64,000 nucleotides of DNA from Sedimentitalea sp039941015 (lineage in GTDB: Bacteria; Pseudomonadota; Alphaproteobacteria; Rhodobacterales; Rhodobacteraceae), in assembly GCF_039941015.1 (NCBI RefSeq), contig NZ_JBDVFI010000049.1; one strand, 5' to 3'. The position numbers were made by a program, and so were the translations under genes. Below, in pieces: positions 50,717-59,765 of this stretch. Numbering within the stretch: position 1 is the stretch's first letter; every line of letters begins with the position of its first letter. Below the pieces are notes generated by a model. It saw nothing but the letters and a program-made list of their open reading frames with translations, had not been told where the DNA came from and ran no database searches.

Positions 50717-52231
50717 ATGACCAGGCAGTTCACGCGTACTTTAACGACATTCACATTCTCGGCGATGATGTTGGCCGCTGGGCCTGGGTTTGCACAGCAG
50801 GAACCACCCTCGGTTACCTTGTTCAAGAACGTCATGGTGTTTGATGGCGCCACGGATGGTCTTCAGGATCTCGACGTGCTCGTCGTGGACAACAAGATCC
50901 ACAAGGTTGCCGAGGACATTCCGGAATCCGGTACTTGGGAAGTTGAAACGAGGAAGTCATCAGTTAACCTTTCGCCCATCAGTGGTGGCGCGGGATCAGG
51001 CTACACGTTCATCGTCGAAGATGACGAAGGGACCCAGACACTTGAAATAACGCCAAGCGTCATCGATGGCGGTGGTCGTACGCTGATGCCAGGGCTAATC
51101 GACAGCCACACACACCTTTACCTGTCCATGGGCGGCGGCCGGATTGGTATGGAAAACTCGCGTTGGGATCTATTCCCGGCGATGGGTGCAGCGGCGGCGC
51201 AGGAATGGTTAGCTGATGGGTTCACAACGATCAGAGACATGGGCGGCATGCATGACGGCTTGCGCACTGTGATCGATCAGGGCCTGCTGGAAGGGCCGCG
51301 CATGTATCTCGCAGGGTCCACCATTTCGCAAAACTCCGGTCATGGTGACGTACTTCTGGCAGGTCAAATCGATCCCGGGGAAAACAATCTGGGACGCCTT
51401 GGGATATTCGTCGTAGCGGACGGGCCCGAAGGCGTGCGTCACGCTGTGCGCCAAACATTTGGCTATGACGCGACCATCGTCAAGATCATGATGGGCGGTG
51501 GCGTTGCTGGCGCGAAGAGCCCAATGTTTGCCCCGCAGTTTACCGATGAGGAAATCACAGCAGCAGTTGAAGAGGCCACCGCCCGCGACGTTTATGTGTC
51601 AGCACACATCTATACGGACAAGGAAATTCAGCTTGCGTTGCGGCTAGGAGTGAAAACCATTGAACATGGGCAGTTCATTTCTGAAGAATCCGCGATCCTT
51701 CTCAAAGAAAAAGGCGGCTACATCAGCCCTTTTCTTGCATCCATCGTGAGCGATGAAATCTTCAACCACCCAGTCTTTGGTAACCCGAATTCCTTTGAGT
51801 ACCCGAGGGTTGTTGCGATGAAAGAAAGCGCCAAGGATTTTGTGTCGATCATGCAGAAGGTGCGCCCGAAAATGGTGTTTTCCTCTGATATCGTGAACTC
51901 CAGCGGCGTGCCGGCGCGCCAGCACCGCGATCACGAGAAGTGGGTATTTGCGGATAAATTCGGGAATTTTGAAGCGCTGAAAGCAATGACCTCTGTGGGT
52001 GGTGAACTTGCGCTGGAATCAGGGCAGTCCAATCCCTATCCGCATAAACTGGGCGTGATCGAAAAAGGCGCCTATGCAGACATCATCCTGGTGGACGGCA
52101 ACCCGCTGGAGGACATCACCGTCATTGGCGGGAACCCGAAATGGTTCGACGCAGAACCGCGCGAGCGTGGTATCGCAACCATCAACCTGATCATGAAAGA
52201 CGGCGTGATCTACAAGAACACGCTGAACTGA
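50717..52231 (+). CDS. Secreted amidohydrolase-family metal enzyme
   Basis: Exported amidohydrolase, 504 residues. A signal peptide ends around A-G-P-G-F-A-Q (residue 26). The catalytic barrel has the metal-binding H-T-H near residue 131 (G-L-I-D-S-H-T-H), a Lys-containing K-I-M-M-G-G-G near 257, V-S-A-H-I near 296 and E-H-G-Q near 316, with S-S-D-I-V near 395. The composite C-terminal beta segment (A-D-I-I-L-V-D-G-N-P-L) is typical of the imidazolonepropionase/prolidase-like group. The substrate could be a peptide or xenobiotic amide. It is probably regulated by the divergent AraC gene. Confidence 0.88.
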   Translation: MTRQFTRTLTTFTFSAMMLAAGPGFAQQEPPSVTLFKNVMVFDGATDGLQDLDVLVVDNKIHKVAEDIPESGTWEVETRKSSVNLSPISGGAGSGYTFIVEDDEGTQTLEITPSVIDGGGRTLMPGLIDSHTHLYLSMGGGRIGMENSRWDLFPAMGAAAAQEWLADGFTTIRDMGGMHDGLRTVIDQGLLEGPRMYLAGSTISQNSGHGDVLLAGQIDPGENNLGRLGIFVVADGPEGVRHAVRQTFGYDATIVKIMMGGGVAGAKSPMFAPQFTDEEITAAVEEATARDVYVSAHIYTDKEIQLALRLGVKTIEHGQFISEESAILLKEKGGYISPFLASIVSDEIFNHPVFGNPNSFEYPRVVAMKESAKDFVSIMQKVRPKMVFSSDIVNSSGVPARQHRDHEKWVFADKFGNFEALKAMTSVGGELALESGQSNPYPHKLGVIEKGAYADIILVDGNPLEDITVIGGNPKWFDAEPRERGIATINLIMKDGVIYKNTLN

Positions 52232-52293
52232 GCAGTGCGCGGGACGGTCTCCCTCGGCAGGTTCCGCGCACCCTCGATCAGAAGGTAATCCTC

Positions 52294-53188
52294 ATGAGAA
52301 CCAGTATTTGTGCTGCCTTTAGGTTCCGCGCGCTCGCTGCCCCGGTTTCGGCGCAGGTTGGTCCGAACATCGACGATCTGGCCAAAGAACTTTCCAATCC
52401 CGGCGCGGCAAATGCGGCCCTCAATGTCAAGCTTGAGTACCGGACCTATGACGGGGATTTGAACGGGGCGAATGACGCTGTGGCGACAACATTAACGTTC
52501 CAGCCGGTGTTGCCGTTCAAACTGAATAATGAAAACAATCTCATCTTTCGACCGTCGTTCAGCTACATTTGGGATCAACCGCTACCGAATGCTGCGACTA
52601 ATTCGGTATATCAAACCAACAGCTGGGGCGACATTCCCTACGACTTATTGTATTCTTGGAGCACGGATGGTTGGACATTCGGTGCCGGTGTCGTTGGATC
52701 GATCCCGACGGGTTCAAACATTTCAAGCGACACCTGGCTGCTTGGGCCAAGCGTTTTGATGGTGCGCCCGACTAATTGGGGCATCTGGGGCTTTTTTCCG
52801 TTTCACAACGAAAAAAGTGGGGGGTAGCGGACCTGACGTGTCGCTGACATCCGTGCAGGCGTTTGTGTTCTACGGTCTGGGGAATGGCTGGTTGATTGGG
52901 TCTGGGCCAACCATCAGTTACGATTGGAACGCCGCTTCGGGCGACGAATGGACCGTGCCGTTGCAGATGGCTTTGTCCAAAACAACTTCAATCGGAAGCG
53001 GGATCATAAAACTGAATTTTTCGGTCGAGCGCAATGTTGTGAGACCTTCAGCATTCGCCGAGGATTGGACCTATACCTTTGCGATCAGCCCAGTCACTAA
53101 AAACCCTTTCCAACCCAATCCGCCCATGTCGAATGTTGATGACGTGACCCGTGCCGCAGTTCTGGCGCCAATACGGGAGCTACGCTGA
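52294..53188 (+). pseudogene. Frameshifted outer-membrane beta-barrel gene
   Basis: Two adjacent frames make one protein of about 297 residues. The first (52294-52827) has a signal-like start, D-D-L-A-K-E-L-S-N-P and alternating strands up to G-F-F-P-F-H-N-E-K. The second continues from about 52820 with G-G-S-G-P-D-V-S and later G-S-G-P-T-I-S-Y-D-W. The shift lies at a run of six A (52811-52816), where one extra base explains it. The family looks like secreted beta-barrel proteins often labelled neuromedin U-like; the name carries no functional meaning in bacteria. The signal h-region carries two Arg (F-R-F-R), a second sign of decay. Confidence 0.7.
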
Positions 53189-53194
53189 GTAGCC

Positions 53195-53853
53195 ATGTCG
53201 TTGATGCGTTCAGTATATTTTTGTATGGTCATATCGGTGGCTCTTGTGTCTCCGGCCTCCGCAGACACAAGTAGCTCTCGCGAGAGACTGGAGACCACTG
53301 CCGGAGCGTCGTTAGTGGACCAGCTTTATGCATTCGCGCTTGTAAGCGACGCCAATGGTTCGATGACTGATCTGGACTGGTTTCCCGGCGGTTCGGAGTT
53401 GTATAAATACGTCGAACTGGGTTGGACGCCTGAGCGTTCGCAGCGTTATCTGACAAATGTTCATAGCGGTGCATAGCACGTAGACGAACGGGAAGAAGCC
53501 GGTGTTCCCTCTGCCAAAGGTGTGATGCTTTCTGCCAACAACCCATTTGACGACAGCTTGATGGTTTTGGTCGGTTGGGCTGGTCTGACGGGCAAGCGCC
53601 CATCGCACGTCACGCTGTTAACGCGGGCTTGCTGTGGCGCCCGGAAACCTTTGGCGACCTTTTTGGCCTTGGCATTACCTATGCGGATCCGAGTGACAAT
53701 GCGCTTGATATTCAAACAACGATTGAAGCGTTCTATCGCTTTGATCTTTCCGACAACACCGCCATCACAGGTGATATTCAATATATCAATACTCCAGGCT
53801 TCTATGACGATGATCCGTTGATCTTTGGATTGCGGGTACGCTTCAATCTCTGA
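53195..53853 (+). pseudogene. Remnant of an OprB-family carbohydrate porin
   Basis: The N-terminal part (signal peptide ending V-S-P-A-S-A, then S-R-E-R-L-E) joins directly to the OprB C-terminal half: Y-V-E-L-G-W-T-P-E-R near codon 72, a TAG at 53474 in place of the expected Trp before H-V-D-E-R-E-E-A-G-V, then a frameshift near 53570 before G-W-S-D-G-Q-A-P. The end is intact: L-I-F-G-L-R-V-R-F-N-L. OprB porins have about 400 residues, so roughly half is deleted internally. It has at least three lesions and is not functional. Confidence 0.75.
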
Positions 53854-54039
53854 ATTGAAGGATGCGGTGGGGTTGGTGTTGCAGAGAGTGTTGATGTTTG
53901 TTCAGAGGGTTGAGTGTTGATTTCAATCAAACCACCCGAATGTGGGTCATGAAATGGTGGGAGTAGCTGATATGGCAGTTCGAAATGACTCTGTTGCATA
54001 AATTCGTTTCTGAACGAACACCCCTTTCCCCGGACACAG

Positions 54040-55016
54040 TTAACCCATGGTTTGCGTGACGGGGATGCCGAGCGCGGTGTAGCCGTTCATGACTGCAATA
54101 CGGACCTGAACCGCTGCAACCTGTCGGTCAAAGTCCCGCGCCATCAGGCGCTGTCCCAAGAGTTTCATACAGTGCATCTTCGTTTCGGCACGGCTCCAGC
54201 GGCGGTATTGGCTTCAGTTTCGCCAGATCGCGCGGCCGAGGTATTTGGATGCCCGCAGTGCCTCGTTGCGTGCGATGGCTCCCACTGTGATTGGCTTCCA
54301 GGGTTTGGCATTCTTTCGGGGCGGGACGATGGCCGCGGCACCCCGGTCGGCGATGGCGTCGTGACAGTTGCGGGTGTCGTAGGCACCGTCAGCCGTGACG
54401 CTCCCGATCTCTACATCCACGGGGGGGTGGCTGAACAGGTCAGATAGCACCGGGGCATCACCAATGTGGCTGCCGATAATCTCGACCGCCCGAACCTACA
54501 GTGTTTCTTCGTCGATCCCGAGATGGATCTTTCGCCAGACGCGCCGTTTGGGTCCGCCATGCTCGCGCGCGTGCCACTCGCCTTCACCCTCGACCTTGAT
54601 CCCGGTGCTGTCGACCAAGAGGTGTAACGGGCCCTTGGAGCCGCGATATGGGATGTTCACTGCCAGGGTCTTCTGGCGACGAGACAGGGTGCTGAAGTCG
54701 GGCACCTGCCAGTCCAGACCGACCAAATGCAGCAGGCTCTCGACGAAGCCAATGGTCTAGCGCAGCGCCATGCCGAACAAAACTTTCATCCCTTCTCGGG
54801 CATTGCGTCGCAATGCCCTGCCAAGCAAGGGTCAGGCATGCCTAGATAGCGGTGTCGTTGTAGGTCTGCTGCCGACCGCGCTTGCCCGTCGGCACCGCAT
54901 CCCAGATCATCTCGGGGTCAAACCAGATTGTCAGCGAGCCACGGCGCTTGAGTGCCTCGTTATAGGCCGGCCAGTTCCTGGTCTTGTAGACTGGGGTGTG
55001 GGTCTGCTCATGGCGC
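54040..55016 (-). pseudogene. IS5-family transposase A, multiply disrupted
   Basis: Translating the minus strand from about 55016 gives Y-K-T-R-N-W-P-A-Y-N-E-A-L-K-R-R-G-S-L-T-I-W-F, the IS5-type start, and later V-D-S-T-G-I-K-V-E-G-E, A-D-G-A-Y-D-T and L-G-R-A-I-W-R. Stops interrupt it at 54842-54844, 54757-54759, 54496-54498 and 54214-54216. Frame changes across the 40-bp insertion at 54791-54830, as expected for a length not divisible by three. Confidence 0.8.
54791..54830. repeat. 40-bp palindromic insertion within transposase A
   Basis: The transposase reads smoothly up to Cys-Leu-Thr and resumes at Met-Lys-Val after 40 extra bases. These contain a perfect 10-bp inverted repeat (GGGCATTGCG at 54798-54807, complement at 54809-54818) with a single-base loop, flanked by CCTT and AAGG. 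It looks like a small mobile palindromic repeat (REP- or MITE-like). Confidence 0.65.
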
Positions 55017-55030
55017 CCAGATACCACACT

Positions 55031-55066
55031 GGATTCACGACGTGAATCCCTCACGGAGTTCTGCAA
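55031..55066. repeat. Junction palindrome and direct repeat between IS remnants
   Basis: A 9-bp palindrome with one-base loop (GGATTCACG at 55031-55039, complement 55041-55049) is followed by CGGAGTTCTGCAA (55054-55066), which recurs exactly at 55893-55905 on the far side of element B. The pair of 13-bp direct repeats brackets the element B remnant. Confidence 0.6.
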
Positions 55067-55890
55067 TCGAGCCGCTGTCGGATGCAGCGCCGCGTTCGGG
55101 CGTAAGGTTGCGTTTTTGGGGGGCGGGATCGCGATCTTGACGATTGTGCCAAAGCGTTCGACGAGAAGTTCACGGGTTGAACAGCCGTCGTGAGCCGCGT
55201 CTGCGAGGAATCGATCAACCGGACCGTCGACTTGATCCAAGAGGTCTGGCAGTGTCGTTGGATCACCAATGTCGTCTGTGGTCAAATCGGAACAACCGAT
55301 CTCGCCACTGACAAGGTCAAGACCGAGGTGGAGCTTGCGCCAATTCTTACGCTTCGCCCGGTTTTTATGCTTCTCTTCAAGCCAATCAACTTCCCCGAAT
55401 ATCTTTAGGCCGGTGCTGTCCACAACCAATTGCACTCGTTTGTCACTCTTGGAACTCGGCTTTGTGCGCAAACTCACCCCATTGCTCCGGTGCGAGAGGG
55501 CGGAAAAATTCGGCACTGCGATCTCAACCCCCAGCAGACTCGCAATGCAGCGCATTAAGCCTTGGGTCTGACGCGGCGCCTGCTTGAAGACTAGGCCCAG
55601 CGTCAGGCACATCTCGATCCCCAGATCAGAGTAGCGCGGCTGTCCGTCGCGCGTTGTTCGACGTGGTGCCGACCACAAGGCAATCGCGTCTTCGCTGAGC
55701 CAAACCGTGAGGTCACCTCGCCGCCGCAGACCCTCGTTGTGTCCGGGCCAGTTAGTCACCCGATGCCTTTCTTTCGGGATCTTGTCACGACGATTGGCGT
55801 TGAACTTGTGCGGCATTCACAACTTGCTGAAGGGTACAAACCGCAACGATATCAGCGGTGCTGCGATCCCTGTAACAAAGCCCCTCGACG
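55050..55890 (-). mobile_element. Truncated IS5-family element B
   Basis: Second, different IS5-type remnant. Its upstream end near 55871-55886 (TGTAACAAAGCCCCTC) resembles IS ends and is echoed by TGCAACAACGCCCCTC at 55901-55916, hard against the stop of the TRAP permease gene. The downstream end is missing at the junction with element A. Confidence 0.7.
55067..55816 (-). pseudogene. IS5-family transposase B, C-terminally truncated and fused to A
   Basis: From ATG 55816 the frame reads M-P-H-K-F-N-A-N-R-R-D, R-G-D-L-T-V-W-L, Q-L-V-V-D-S-T-G-L-K-I-F-G-E and D-A-A-H-D-G, all IS5-family features, to about residue 245. Where the family's conserved C-terminal R-x-x-E region should follow, the frame crosses the junction and continues in frame into the N-terminus of transposase A, ending at the stop at 54842. 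The combined 324-codon frame is a chimera, not a functional enzyme. Confidence 0.8.
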
Positions 55891-55914
55891 GTCGGAGTTC
55901 TGCAACAACGCCCC

Positions 55915-57198
55915 TCAGAACCCACTGACTGTCGGGAGCCAGGTCGAAAGAGGCGGCACAAAGGTGATGATTACCAAGGCCGCCGCCAGCGCGAGAAAGA
56001 AAGGCGGCATTTCGCGGACCAGTGTCGAGGGCTTCAATTCTGCGGTCGAAGAGACAACGAATATCAAGCTTCCGACCGGTGGTGTCGCTAGGCCAAGTGT
56101 CAGGTTGACGATCACGATGATCGCGAAGTGGTCGGGATCGATCCCCAGTACGAAGCTAATGGGAGCAAGGATCGGCACAAGGATCATCACCCCAGGCAAT
56201 GGATCCATGAACAGTCCGAACACGATCAGCAGAAGGTTCACGGCCAGCAGGAAGACGATTGGTGACAAATTCCACGAGATGATGGTCTCTGCCAGGAATT
56301 GCGGCACGCTCTCGATGATCAGGACCCAGGCAAATGCCCGTGCTGCACCAAGGATTAGCAACACCGCGCCCGACGTCAACGCCGCACGCAGAATGATGCC
56401 AGGCAGATCGCGAAGCCGGAGCGAACGATAGACGAACATTCCTACGACAAGCGCATAGAAAACCGCAATGACCGAGGCTTCGGTAGGGGTGAACACTCCG
56501 AACCGGATGCCGCCCACTATCAAGATGATCAGGAGCAACGCAGGAACCGCATAGAGCGCAATTGCTCCGATCTCGGCCAGTGACGGCATCGGCTCGCCCG
56601 AGGCATAGTTGCGCTTCTTGCTGACACGCGCATTGGCCAGCAGGATCATCGCCGTAATCAACAGCCCGGGCAGAACACCGGCCATAAAGAGCGATCCAAC
56701 CGAGACGTTCTGATCCTGCATCGCGTAAATGATCATGGTGATGGACGGGGGAATGATCGGGCCGACGACGGAACTGGCAATCGTCAAGGCGCCCGCGTAG
56801 GGTCGGTCATACCCGCCCTTTTCCATCATCCGGATCATCATTGTACCGGGTCCGGCCGCATCGGCCAGAGCGCTGCCCGAAATGCCCGCGAACATCGCAG
56901 AGCTGATGACATTTGCATGGCCAAGCCCGCCGCGCATATGGCCGACAAACGATTGCGCCAATCGCAGAATGGCCTGAGTCACCGCGCCGCCGGTCATGAT
57001 TTCGGAGGCTAGGATAAAGAACGGCACGGCCAGAAGTGGAAAGCTGTCAAGGCCCGCGAACATCTCTTTAGCCACGACGAGATGGGGATAATTCGAAGCG
57101 AAGCTGATCGCGAGAAAGACAGAGATCGCCATGGCAAAGGCGACGGGCAATCCGAACGCAAGCAGCAGGAACAGCGCTGGAAACAGTATTTCAGCCAT
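55915..57198 (-). CDS. TRAP transporter large permease (DctM family)
   Basis: Large membrane subunit of a TRAP importer, 427 residues, about 12 hydrophobic segments. Family marks are L-P-V-A-F-A-M near 16-22, V-P-F-F-I-L-A-S-E near 58-66, S-A-M-F-A-G-I-S-G-S-A-L-A-D near 97-110 and P-P-S-I-T-M-I near 147-153. The start at 57198 overlaps the small-permease stop by 8 bp; an earlier in-frame ATG lies inside that gene. IS5-like end sequence begins immediately after its stop codon, so the extreme C-terminus might have been altered by insertion. Confidence 0.92.
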   Translation of the reverse strand: MAEILFPALFLLLAFGLPVAFAMAISVFLAISFASNYPHLVVAKEMFAGLDSFPLLAVPFFILASEIMTGGAVTQAILRLAQSFVGHMRGGLGHANVISSAMFAGISGSALADAAGPGTMMIRMMEKGGYDRPYAGALTIASSVVGPIIPPSITMIIYAMQDQNVSVGSLFMAGVLPGLLITAMILLANARVSKKRNYASGEPMPSLAEIGAIALYAVPALLLIILIVGGIRFGVFTPTEASVIAVFYALVVGMFVYRSLRLRDLPGIILRAALTSGAVLLILGAARAFAWVLIIESVPQFLAETIISWNLSPIVFLLAVNLLLIVFGLFMDPLPGVMILVPILAPISFVLGIDPDHFAIIVIVNLTLGLATPPVGSLIFVVSSTAELKPSTLVREMPPFFLALAAALVIITFVPPLSTWLPTVSGF

Positions 57199-57745
57199 TG
57201 GCGCCACCCGGAAGTGTGCCCTGATCAGAGGCGGTGGCGTCGAGCCGCTTGTAGCTGCCCGCAAGAATGAAACCGCGGGCAATCAGCAGAAGGTGGATGA
57301 TCAGCAATGAAAACCCCACGGGCATCGCCGCGTAAACATAGATAAAGGGAAGCCGTAGCGCAGGTGTGACCTGATACTGCATGCGTTGGGCATATTGCAC
57401 ACCGACATGAACCATGAAGCAGAAGAAGGCCAGAAGCGTCGCGACGATGGCCGCCCTGAGGATTTTCTGCCCAGTATCGGGGAGGTGCTCCTGAAGATTG
57501 GTGATGGCGACATGGCCGCCGATCCGAAGGATCAACCCGGCTCCGGTGAAGGTCAGCCAGATCATCAGATAGCGTGCCGTTTCATCAGCCCAAGGCAGCG
57601 AATGCGAGGTCAGGTAGCGCAGTGATATGTTGGACCCGACGATGATCGCCATCCCCGACAACATCAGGATCAGTGCCCAGCCATTCAGCAGGACGAATGT
57701 TTGTTCGATCCGTTTCACTGCGTGCTCCCGGAGTTGCGCCGACAT
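57191..57745 (-). CDS. TRAP transporter small permease (DctQ family)
   Basis: Four-helix small subunit, 184 residues. It shows V-G-S-N-I-S-L-R-Y near residue 36-44, W-A-D-E-T-A-R-Y-L-M-I-W near 52-63 (the conserved W-x-x-E-x-x-R region) and G-A-G-L-I-L-R near 68-74. It is coupled to the large permease and follows the binding-protein gene after 24 bp. Confidence 0.88.
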   Translation of the reverse strand: MSAQLREHAVKRIEQTFVLLNGWALILMLSGMAIIVGSNISLRYLTSHSLPWADETARYLMIWLTFTGAGLILRIGGHVAITNLQEHLPDTGQKILRAAIVATLLAFFCFMVHVGVQYAQRMQYQVTPALRLPFIYVYAAMPVGFSLLIIHLLLIARGFILAGSYKRLDATASDQGTLPGGANG

Positions 57746-57769
57746 CGTGTCGATGCCGGCGCCAAGGTC

Positions 57770-58750
57770 TCAGTCGAAGTTCACAATCGAGTCGACGAGG
57801 TCCTTGCCATAGGTTTCATAGTAGCCTTCATAGGCACTTGCGATCGAGGCTTGGAAAGCCGCTTTCTGCTCGGCGGACAGCGCGTTGACTTCCATCCCGC
57901 GTTCCTTGAGCGTTTCGACACCGGTTGTTTCGACATTGTCGACATAGCCACGCATTGCGGCAACGGCTTCGGTCGCGGCCGTTTCGAACGCGGCCTTCTG
58001 CTCGTCACTCAGCCCTTCCCAGAACGGCTTGGACACCAGCAACACCGCAGGCGAATAGACATGGCCCGAGAGCGTCAGGTATTTCTGCACTTCATCGAGC
58101 TTGACCGAAACAATCACCGAAAGCGGGTTTTCCTGTCCATCGATGACCCCTTGCTGAAGCGAGGAAATGACTTCGGGCCATGCCATCGGTGTCGGAGCCG
58201 CACCCATCGCGTTGAACGCGGCGAGGTGAACAGGGTTCTCCATCGTGCGCACTTTGAGGCCCGCGACATCCTCCGGAGTTTCGATGGCGTTACGGTTGTT
58301 CGTGATGTGGCGGAAGCCCTGTTCACCCCATGCCAATCCGTGCATGCCGACATCGTCGAACTTGGCGAGAATTTCCTGTCCGATCGGCCCGTCGAGCACA
58401 GCGCGCGCATGATCAAGGTCTCGGAACAGGAACGGGATGTCAAAGACGCCGGTATCTGGCACGAAATTGGCAAGGGTGCCTGAGGAGACGATGGTTGCTT
58501 CGACGGTGCCGATCTGCAGACCTTCGATTACTTCACGCTCGCCGCCAAGCCCGGAAGACGGGAAATGCTTGATCTCGAAGTCGTCGCCGGTTTCGGTTTT
58601 TACGACCTCTTCAAACTTGGTAGCGGCAACGCCGTAGTGGCTGTCAGGTGCAAGGGCATAGCCGATCTTTACTTCGGTTTGTGCTAGAGCGGGCAAGCCC
58701 ATTGCAGCGAGAAGGCCGGCAGATGCCAGCGCGCGATATGCGAATGTCAT
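57770..58750 (-). CDS. TRAP transporter substrate-binding protein (DctP family)
   Basis: Periplasmic receptor, 326 residues. The signal peptide ends L-P-A-L-A-Q near 24. F-P-S-S-x-L-G-G-E-R-E near 63-73 and the G-L-K-V-R-T-M-E-N-P segment near 163-172, containing the carboxylate-binding Arg, define the DctP family. A carboxylate ligand is therefore likely. Adjacent dehydrogenases suggest a hydroxy acid or an alcohol/aldehyde precursor. Confidence 0.9.
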   Translation of the reverse strand: MTFAYRALASAGLLAAMGLPALAQTEVKIGYALAPDSHYGVAATKFEEVVKTETGDDFEIKHFPSSGLGGEREVIEGLQIGTVEATIVSSGTLANFVPDTGVFDIPFLFRDLDHARAVLDGPIGQEILAKFDDVGMHGLAWGEQGFRHITNNRNAIETPEDVAGLKVRTMENPVHLAAFNAMGAAPTPMAWPEVISSLQQGVIDGQENPLSVIVSVKLDEVQKYLTLSGHVYSPAVLLVSKPFWEGLSDEQKAAFETAATEAVAAMRGYVDNVETTGVETLKERGMEVNALSAEQKAAFQASIASAYEGYYETYGKDLVDSIVNFD

Positions 58751-58836
58751 GGAAGTCCTCCCAATTAAGGTATCGTGTTGCTACACAAGGCAACTATCGG
58801 TGGCAACCCCTGCAAATGTGCATGAGGCGGGTGTTT

Positions 58837-59718
58837 TCAGCTGTCCGGCTCTTTACGGAAAAGGCGCACCAGTTCAGGGACAAAGGCGTTGCCCTGATCG
58901 TCATTGACCGGCGCGGCCAAAGCCTCTGAAACCCCGTCGGCAACGGTTGTTCTGGCCCCGGATGCTTTTGACATATCTCGATAATAGTTGATATCCTTCA
59001 GTGCGTTAGATACAAAGAAGGGCAGGCCCTCACGATCTTGATCAATGATGTAAGGGGCCAACCGGTCGAGCGCGACACTGGCTCCGCCACCATTGGCGAG
59101 CACGTCGACAAAGACCTGCGGATCAACCTCGGCATCGGCGGCCTGCGCGGCGGCCTCTGCCAGCAACGTCATGAAGCCGACCGAGACATAGTTGTGCAAG
59201 AGTTTGAGACGATGACCATGCCCGAGAAGACCAACATGGTCGACCTTTTCCGTAAAGGCAGCGAGCACGGGACGGACCTTGTCCAGCACTTCGGCGCTAC
59301 CACCGGCAAGCAGGTTCAAGGTGCCCTCGTGCGCGTGCTTGGCGGTGCGTGTCATCGGCGCGTCGATATAGTCGCCGCCCGCCTGCCGTACAATCTCGGC
59401 CATGCGCAGCGTCGAGTCAGGGAGGGCGGTCGAACAATCAACAACGACCGCGCCGGACTTGATCGTAGAGGCAATCCCGTTTTCGCCTGTAATGATCGCC
59501 TCGACCTGTGGAGACCCGGTGACACAAAGGATGACCACGTCGGCAATCGCCGCGATTTCCGCAGGGGTGGCGCAGGCGCTCGCCCCCAACGAAGTGAGGT
59601 CGTCGGTCGGCTGGTTGCCGGGGTGATCGAGAAAGCTCAGCGTAAAACCGCCGCGCATGAGAATGTTGCGGGCGATACCATGACCCATGAGCCCGACGCC
59701 GATGATGCCGACATGCAT
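58837..59718 (-). CDS. NAD(P)-dependent beta-hydroxyacid dehydrogenase (GarR/MmsB family)
   Basis: A 293-residue dehydrogenase. The Rossmann motif G-V-G-L-M-G-H-G lies near residues 7-14, V-D-C-S-T near 94-98, and the catalytic Lys sits in G-H-R-L-K-L-L-H-N-Y near 169-178. The substrate-binding loop reads D-A-P-M-T-R-T-A-K, not the D-A-P-V-S-G-G of 3-hydroxyisobutyrate and tartronate-semialdehyde enzymes, so the substrate is likely different. It is followed 86 bp on by the DctP gene in a common minus-strand unit. Confidence 0.87.
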   Translation of the reverse strand: MHVGIIGVGLMGHGIARNILMRGGFTLSFLDHPGNQPTDDLTSLGASACATPAEIAAIADVVILCVTGSPQVEAIITGENGIASTIKSGAVVVDCSTALPDSTLRMAEIVRQAGGDYIDAPMTRTAKHAHEGTLNLLAGGSAEVLDKVRPVLAAFTEKVDHVGLLGHGHRLKLLHNYVSVGFMTLLAEAAAQAADAEVDPQVFVDVLANGGGASVALDRLAPYIIDQDREGLPFFVSNALKDINYYRDMSKASGARTTVADGVSEALAAPVNDDQGNAFVPELVRLFRKEPDS

Positions 59719-59765
59719 TTCAATACTCCTTATGTCTTGGCGAATGTTGCAGTGCGGTACAGGCT

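Larger units (their letters stand above)
53987..55030 (-). mobile_element. Degraded IS5-family element A
   Basis: Minus-strand transposon remnant. The outer end near 53987 carries GACTCTGTTGCATAAATTCG, similar to IS5-type ends; the opposite end is not recognisable and joins element B. The transposase inside has several stops and a 40-bp insertion, so it cannot transpose on its own. Confidence 0.75.

Noticed and set aside
54214..54844. In-frame TAG/TGA codons in transposase A as possible stop-codon recoding
   Set aside because: Other genes in the window use TAG and TGA as normal stops, and the same gene has a frame-changing insertion, so decay is the simpler explanation.
57701..58483. Plus-strand frame of 260 codons opposite the DctP gene
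   Set aside because: Antisense to a well-defined TRAP receptor with signal peptide and conserved Arg motif; no family features.
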